From Streptomyces aurantiogriseus (GTDB lineage Bacteria; Actinomycetota; Actinomycetes; Streptomycetales; Streptomycetaceae): a stretch of 64,000 nucleotides of DNA. Numbering within the stretch: position 1 is the stretch's first letter; each line of letters starts with the position of its first letter. Positions 59,881 to 64,000 of the stretch are shown here, piece after piece. Location of the stretch: positions 372,001 through 436,000 of the forward strand of contig NZ_BMSX01000005.1 of the NCBI RefSeq assembly GCF_014649375.1, written 5' to 3'. The position numbers were made by a program, and so were the translations under genes. The notes under the pieces were generated by a model, which worked only from the letters and a program-made list of their open reading frames with translations, was not told the DNA's origin and did no database searches.

Positions 59881-61227
59881 GTGTCGCTCCACCTCGAGAA
59901 CGGCGCCTCGCGCGTCGCGCCCGTCGTCCGCCAGGCCGTCGCCGACGGGCTGCTCGGCGAGGACCGGCCGCTGGCCGGGTTCGTCGACGTCCAGGGCGTG
60001 CGCGACAGCGTCGCCGGCCTGCACGAGGCGTTCGGGCAGGTCCCGGAGGTGCTGCACACCTTCGCGGCCAAGGCCTGCGCGCTGGTGCCGGTGCTGCGGC
60101 TGCTCGCCGACGCCGGGATGGGCTGCGAGGTGGCGAGCCCGGGCGAGCTGCGGCTGGCGCTGGACGCCGGTTTCGAGCCGGCGCGGATCGTGCTGGACTC
60201 GCCGGCCAAGACCCGCCAGGAGATCCGCGAGGCCCTCGCCCTCGGCGTCGCCCTCAACGCCGACAACCTCGCCGAACTCGAACGCGTCGACGCCCTGCGC
60301 CCGGCCGAGTGCGCGTCCGTCGTCGGGCTGCGGGTCAACCCACAGGTCGGCAGCGGCGCCATCGGAGCGATGAGCACCGCGACGGAGCACTCCAAGTTCG
60401 GCGTGGCGCTGCGCGATCCGGGCGCCCGCGCGCGGGTCGTCGAGGCCTTCGCGCGGCGGCCGTGGCTGACCCGGCTGCACGCGCACGTCGGCTCGCAGGG
60501 CTGCCCGCTGCCGCTGATCGCCGAGGGCGTCGCCGCCCTCCACCACCTCGCCGAGGAGATCAACGCCCACGTCGGCGGCCGGCAGATCACCAGCCTCGAC
60601 CTGGGCGGCGGCCTCCCGGTGAACTTCACCGACGACACGGTCACCCCCACCTACGCCGACTACGTCGCCGCGCTCACCGCCGCCGAACCGGCCCTGCTGG
60701 ACGGCCGCTACCGGCTGGTCACCGAGTTCGGCCGCTCCCTGCTCGCCAAGAACGGCTTCCTCGCGGCACGCGTGGAGTACGTGAAGGACGCGGGAGGCCG
60801 CCGTATCGCCCTCACCCACGCCGGCGGGCAGGTCGCCACCCGCACGGTCTTCATGCCGGGCGCCTGGCCGCTGCGCGTGTCCGCCCACGGGCCGGACGGC
60901 TCGCCGAAGCGGACGCCCCTGCTGCCCCAGGACGTCGCCGGGCCCCTCTGCTTCGCCGGGGACGTCGTGGCGCACGAGCGCCCGCTGCCCGAACTCGCCG
61001 AGGGAGACCTGGTCGTGCTGCACGACACGGGCGCCTACTACTTCTCGGCGCCCTGGGCGTACAACAGCCTGCCCCGGCCGGGTGTGTACGGGTATCTGCA
61101 GCGGGACGACCGGGTCACGTTCGCCACGGTCCGCCGGGCGCAGACGGTGCGGGAGATCTCCATGGAGAGCGGACTGGCACAGGCGGACGCCCTGCTGAGC
61201 GGTTTCACAGCTCCTTCACTGCCCTGA
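59881..61227 (+). CDS. PLP-dependent type III decarboxylase (diaminopimelate/ornithine-like)
   Basis: A 448-residue fold type III enzyme. The PLP lysine is Lys64 (TFAAKACALVP); substrate and PLP loops are EVASPGELRLAL, HAHVGSQGC, LDLGGGLPV, and VTEFGRSLLAKNG; the C-terminal DTGAYYFSAPWAYN stands where DapA-type decarboxylases have DxGAY. It lacks the full set of diaminopimelate-specific residues I know, so substrate (diaminopimelate, ornithine, other amino acid) is open. GTG start behind GAAGGAG. Probably under PucR control. Confidence 0.82.
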   Translation: MSLHLENGASRVAPVVRQAVADGLLGEDRPLAGFVDVQGVRDSVAGLHEAFGQVPEVLHTFAAKACALVPVLRLLADAGMGCEVASPGELRLALDAGFEPARIVLDSPAKTRQEIREALALGVALNADNLAELERVDALRPAECASVVGLRVNPQVGSGAIGAMSTATEHSKFGVALRDPGARARVVEAFARRPWLTRLHAHVGSQGCPLPLIAEGVAALHHLAEEINAHVGGRQITSLDLGGGLPVNFTDDTVTPTYADYVAALTAAEPALLDGRYRLVTEFGRSLLAKNGFLAARVEYVKDAGGRRIALTHAGGQVATRTVFMPGAWPLRVSAHGPDGSPKRTPLLPQDVAGPLCFAGDVVAHERPLPELAEGDLVVLHDTGAYYFSAPWAYNSLPRPGVYGYLQRDDRVTFATVRRAQTVREISMESGLAQADALLSGFTAPSLP

Positions 61228-61296
61228 CGGCGTTCCCACGCATCAGCGGCGCGATTCGGAGCACCCGGTTCCTGTCCGCCTGACAAGGAGAACACC

Positions 61297-61500
61297 GTGC
61301 TGTGGGTCGCGATACTACTGTTGCCGATCCTGTCCGTCCTGCTCGTGGTCATGGACCGCGTCGAGGATCGTCTGTCCGCGCCCGCCCCGGCCGGGCCGCG
61401 GCATGCCGCGCACAAGCGGCATCTGCGTCTGGTCCGGGGCACCGCCGAGAGCGGGGAACCGGCCGCGGACAAGGGCCGGTCGGAGCCCCGGGCGGCCTGA
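61297..61500 (+). CDS. Small single-pass membrane protein
   Basis: A 67-residue protein with an N-terminal helix (LWVAILLLPILSVLLVVMD) and a basic cytoplasmic tail. GTG start behind AAGGAG. Followed by a strong terminator. Function unknown. Confidence 0.65.
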   Translation: MLWVAILLLPILSVLLVVMDRVEDRLSAPAPAGPRHAAHKRHLRLVRGTAESGEPAADKGRSEPRAA

Positions 61501-61520
61501 CCGACCCCGGACTCCCCTTC

Positions 61521-61559
61521 GGCGCCGTCCGTGTGCGAGGCTCGCACACGGACGGCGCC
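61521..61559. terminator. Hairpin terminator
   Basis: A 19-base inverted repeat (61521-61539 with 61541-61559), perfect, giving a stem with a tight loop, 20 bases after the small membrane protein stop. Confidence 0.85.
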
Positions 61560-61608
61560 GCTCATGACGTCGGCCTCACCTCCACCGGCAGCAGGGAGAG
61601 TCAGCGAC

Positions 61609-62493
61609 ATGCGCATCGGTCTGCTCGGCACCGGCCCCTGGGCGCAGATGGTCCACGCCCCTGTCCTCGGCGCGCACGAAGGCCTCGACTTCGCCGGCGT
61701 CTGGGGCCGCCGCCCCGCCGCCGCGAAGGAACTGGCCGACCGTCACGGCACCCGGGCGTACGACGAGGTCGACGCCCTGCTCGCGGACGTGGACGCGGTC
61801 GCGGTCGCCCTGCCACCGGACGTGCAGGCGGAGCTCGCCGTCCGGGCCGCCGAGGCCGGGTGCCATCTGCTGCTCGACAAGCCGCTCGCGGCGACGGTGG
61901 CGGGGGCGCAGGCGGTGGCCCGGGCCGTGCGGGAGGCGCAGGTCGCCTCGGTCGTCTTCTTCACCACCCGCTTCCTGCCCGAGCCGGAGGCGTGGATAGC
62001 CCAACAGGCCTCCACGGGCGGGTGGTTCACGGGGCACGCGCAGTGGCTGGGGGCGGTGTTCACGGGGGACAGCCCGTTCGCCACGCCGTGGCGCCGGGAG
62101 AAGGGCGCCCTGTGGGACGTCGGGCCGCACGCGCTGTCCGTGCTGCTGCCGGTCCTGGGCGACGTCCGCCGGGTGTCGGCGGCGGGGCGCGGGCCCGGGG
62201 ACACCGTGCACGTCGTCCTGGACCACGTCGGCGGTGCCTCCAGCACGCTGACGCTCAGCCTGACGGCCCCGCCCTCGGCGGCGGGCGCCGCCGTCGAGAT
62301 CCGTGGCGGGGCCGGGGTGGTCCGGCTTCCCGAGAGCGCCTCGGACGCCGCCACCGCCCTCGGCCGGGCCGCGGACGCGCTGGGCGCCGCGGCCCGTGAC
62401 GGCCGACCGCACGCGTGCGACGCGGCGTTCGGCCTGCGGGTCACCGAGGTACTCGCCGAGGCCGAGGCCCTGTTGGGCGGCGGCGCCGGCTGA
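61609..62493 (+). CDS. Gfo/Idh/MocA-family oxidoreductase
   Basis: A 294-residue NAD(P)-dependent oxidoreductase. Rossmann motif IGLLGTGPWAQMVHAPVL (3-20), VAVALPPDVQAELAV, and the family EKP-like motif reading LLDKPLAATV (about 84-93). The catalytic region has WDVGPHALSVLL. Shorter C-terminal domain than sugar dehydrogenases; substrate unknown. Confidence 0.86.
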   Translation: MRIGLLGTGPWAQMVHAPVLGAHEGLDFAGVWGRRPAAAKELADRHGTRAYDEVDALLADVDAVAVALPPDVQAELAVRAAEAGCHLLLDKPLAATVAGAQAVARAVREAQVASVVFFTTRFLPEPEAWIAQQASTGGWFTGHAQWLGAVFTGDSPFATPWRREKGALWDVGPHALSVLLPVLGDVRRVSAAGRGPGDTVHVVLDHVGGASSTLTLSLTAPPSAAGAAVEIRGGAGVVRLPESASDAATALGRAADALGAAARDGRPHACDAAFGLRVTEVLAEAEALLGGGAG

Positions 62494-62514
62494 GTACGCG
62501 GTGGTCGTGGCCGG

Positions 62515-62811
62515 TCAGGCGTGCCGGTGCGTGTGCCGGCGCGAGTGCGAGTGCCGGTTGCCGGCGACGGCCCGGTAGAGGACCAGCAGGATGAGCGAGC
62601 CGACGATCGCGGCGATCCAGGTGGACAGGTCGAAGAAGCCGTCGATCGAGTCCACCCCGAAGATCACCTTGCCCAGCCATCCGCCGAGCAGACCACCGGC
62701 GATACCGATGAGCATCGTGACGATGAAGCCGCCCGGGTCCTTCCCGGGCAGCAGCAACTTGGCGATGGCACCGGCGAGCAGGCCTATCAGAATCCAGGCG
62801 ATGATGCCCAC
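62515..62811 (-). CDS. GlsB/YeaQ/YmgE-family stress membrane protein
   Basis: A 98-residue protein with three membrane helices and the transglycosylase-associated pattern IIAWILIGLLAGAIAKLLLP and TMLIGIAGGLLGGWLG. It ends in a His/Arg-rich tail (HSHSRRHTHRHA) that could bind metal. GTG behind GGAGG. Confidence 0.85.
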   Translation of the reverse strand: MGIIAWILIGLLAGAIAKLLLPGKDPGGFIVTMLIGIAGGLLGGWLGKVIFGVDSIDGFFDLSTWIAAIVGSLILLVLYRAVAGNRHSHSRRHTHRHA

Positions 62812-62891
62812 GGATCCTCCCATCTCCGTCGGAACAGGTGTACTTCTCCCGAATGCACAGACACGGGATCCGCAAACCTTCCGACACTTTC

Positions 62892-63221
62892 TCAGTCGTC
62901 GTTGAACGACTCCTCGCTCCACCGGAACCAAGCCCGGTCCCCCTCGATGTGCAGCAGGAACTCGGGGACCGGGCCGTCGGGCGAAGTGAGCGACACACGG
63001 CGCCTGATCTCTGCGTACACGGCCTCCCACTCCTCCAGGTTCGCGTCCAGGTCGTTGTTCAGCAAAGCGAGTTCACGGGAGAAGAGGGGTTCGACGGCGC
63101 CGTACGCCGGGCCCGGGCGGAAGCGTCCCGACAGCCAGGGGAAGTCCCCGTCGTCGATGACGATCTCCCCTGCCCGCTCCTCGCCGCAGTCGAGGTACCA
63201 GATTCCGCCGTCGAACCCCAT
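62892..63221 (-). CDS. Hypothetical acidic protein
   Basis: A 109-residue soluble, acidic protein (MGFDGGIWYLDCGEERAGEI... ending FRWSEESFNDD). Not recognised. ATG at 63221 follows GGAGG by four; a GTG one codon earlier is possible. Same strand as the GNAT gene, 46 bases downstream of it. Confidence 0.65.
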   Translation of the reverse strand: MGFDGGIWYLDCGEERAGEIVIDDGDFPWLSGRFRPGPAYGAVEPLFSRELALLNNDLDANLEEWEAVYAEIRRRVSLTSPDGPVPEFLLHIEGDRAWFRWSEESFNDD

Positions 63222-63267
63222 CACGCCTCCGTGCTCACTCGTGGCCGGTCACCGCGGGGACAGCTTG

Positions 63268-64000
63268 TCAGGGCACCGCGTAGAAGTTCACCCGCTCCCG
63301 GACGACCGGATAGCCGGCCTTCGTGAAGTGGGCGGCCATGGGGAAGTTGCCCTGGTCCGTGGCGCCGGCGATGAACTCGGCGCCGCGTTCGACGAGATAG
63401 TGGGTGCACTCGGCGAGCAGGTCGTAGGCGTATCCGTGGCCCCGGTGTTCCGGCAGGACGCCGATGAAGCCGATGCAGGGGCCGGAGGGATTGTGGGCCG
63501 GGATGTGGAGGCCGGCGAGGTCTCCGGCCGGGGTGCGCGCGACCTGCCACCACTCCCTCGGGGACGGGCACCAGCGGAAGAAGTCCAGTTCCTCCTGGGC
63601 CGCGAGGTCGAGGCCGCCCTTCTCGATGGCCTTGCGGGCATGGGCGTCGAGGGTGACGGAGTGGATGCGGCGCAGCGCGTCGAAGAAGACCGCGTCGTCC
63701 GGTTCGGGGGCGAACTCCAGGCGGCCGGGGCGTTCGGGCAGGCCGCACTCCGGTGTCCAGCGGTAGAGGAAGCGTTCCACCAGCGGGGTGTGGCCGGCCG
63801 CGCGGGCGGCGGTGAAGCAGTCCTCGGCTGCGGAGCGCCGCACCGGGTCCTCGCGCCAGCCGGGGGGCAGGTCCAGTTCCAGGTCGACGCGCCAGGGGGC
63901 GGTGCGCAGGAGTTCGGCGCCCGCCCGCGACTCGCCGTCGGCGCAGTCGAACCAGTTGACGAGGAGCGGCTCGGTGTCGTCGGGCCCGCCCCACCAGGCG
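63268..64000 (-). CDS. GNAT-family acetyltransferase (5' end outside window)
   Basis: At least 243 residues, open to the window edge. The C-terminal half is a GNAT domain: IGFIGVLPEHRGHGYAYDLL is the acetyl-CoA-binding motif A, and GATDQGNFPMAAHFTKAGYP is the motif B region. The N-terminal part (AWWGGPDDTEPLLVNWFDCA) is a variable domain. Acceptor unknown. Confidence 0.85.
   Translation of the reverse strand, partial: AWWGGPDDTEPLLVNWFDCADGESRAGAELLRTAPWRVDLELDLPPGWREDPVRRSAAEDCFTAARAAGHTPLVERFLYRWTPECGLPERPGRLEFAPEPDDAVFFDALRRIHSVTLDAHARKAIEKGGLDLAAQEELDFFRWCPSPREWWQVARTPAGDLAGLHIPAHNPSGPCIGFIGVLPEHRGHGYAYDLLAECTHYLVERGAEFIAGATDQGNFPMAAHFTKAGYPVVRERVNFYAVP

Noticed and set aside
57883..61023. 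Very long minus-strand open frame (over 1000 codons) opposite the PucR and decarboxylase genes
   Set aside because: It is the antisense of two clear genes and continues into the true aldo/keto reductase. The translation is Arg/Gly/Gln-rich with no domain; such frames are common in high-GC DNA.

Overview
The window is chromosomal DNA from a Streptomyces-like actinomycete. The evidence is very high GC with G/C in third codon positions, frequent GTG starts, mycothiol-linked enzymes, SpoIIE/LC7/DUF5133-type genes and an IdeR/DmdR-type iron box. The first and last genes run off the window. All family calls come from reading the translations by eye; no database search was run.

Layout. 1-8.3 kb: a secreted DUF1996 protein, a rhomboid-like membrane protein, a cupin, an isochorismatase-type hydrolase, a zinc-independent L33-L36 ribosomal protein operon with its terminator, a lipoprotein, a DUF72 protein and a decayed amidohydrolase. 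8.8-18.1 kb: two large SpoIIE-type phosphatases in tandem (GAF/PAS and sensor/HATPase architectures), a ferredoxin-NADP reductase behind a probable iron box, a DUF1152 protein and an LC7/roadblock protein.

18.1-36.1 kb is a choline/glycine-betaine catabolism locus. It holds dimethylglycine dehydrogenase, an OpuA-type betaine transporter, betaine aldehyde dehydrogenase, choline oxidase/dehydrogenase, a Rieske betaine demethylase with its own ferredoxin and reductase, and a mycothiol-dependent formaldehyde dehydrogenase with a metallo-hydrolase. PurU and a MetF-like reductase empty the folate one-carbon pool, and a folD relic lies at the edge. An IclR regulator sits in the middle. Most promoters here carry a palindrome TTGCG-N5-CGCAA or a close variant, which I propose as the IclR operator.

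36.6-45.9 kb is the most interesting part: a five-gene biosynthetic cluster. SbnA and SbnB homologues should make L-2,3-diaminopropionate (Dap). An A-PCP-TE NRPS should activate it. A separate membrane protein with a carrier domain and three tandem hexapeptide-repeat domains resembles the polymerising half of poly-amino-acid synthetases (Pls / poly-Dap synthetase). A SyrP-like Fe(II)/2-oxoglutarate hydroxylase lies between them. I read this as a split poly-Dap-type synthetase with a possible hydroxylation step.

46-64 kb: a truncated FUSC gene, an unknown coiled-coil protein, a mycothiol-dependent isomerase-like protein, a PaoABC-type molybdenum aldehyde oxidoreductase, a YkvA protein, a graspetide RiPP pair (tgmA-tgmB) with no methyltransferase, a DUF5133 protein, an ABC exporter, an aldo/keto reductase, a PucR regulator followed by a PLP decarboxylase, an oxidoreductase, a GlsB-type stress protein and a partial GNAT acetyltransferase.
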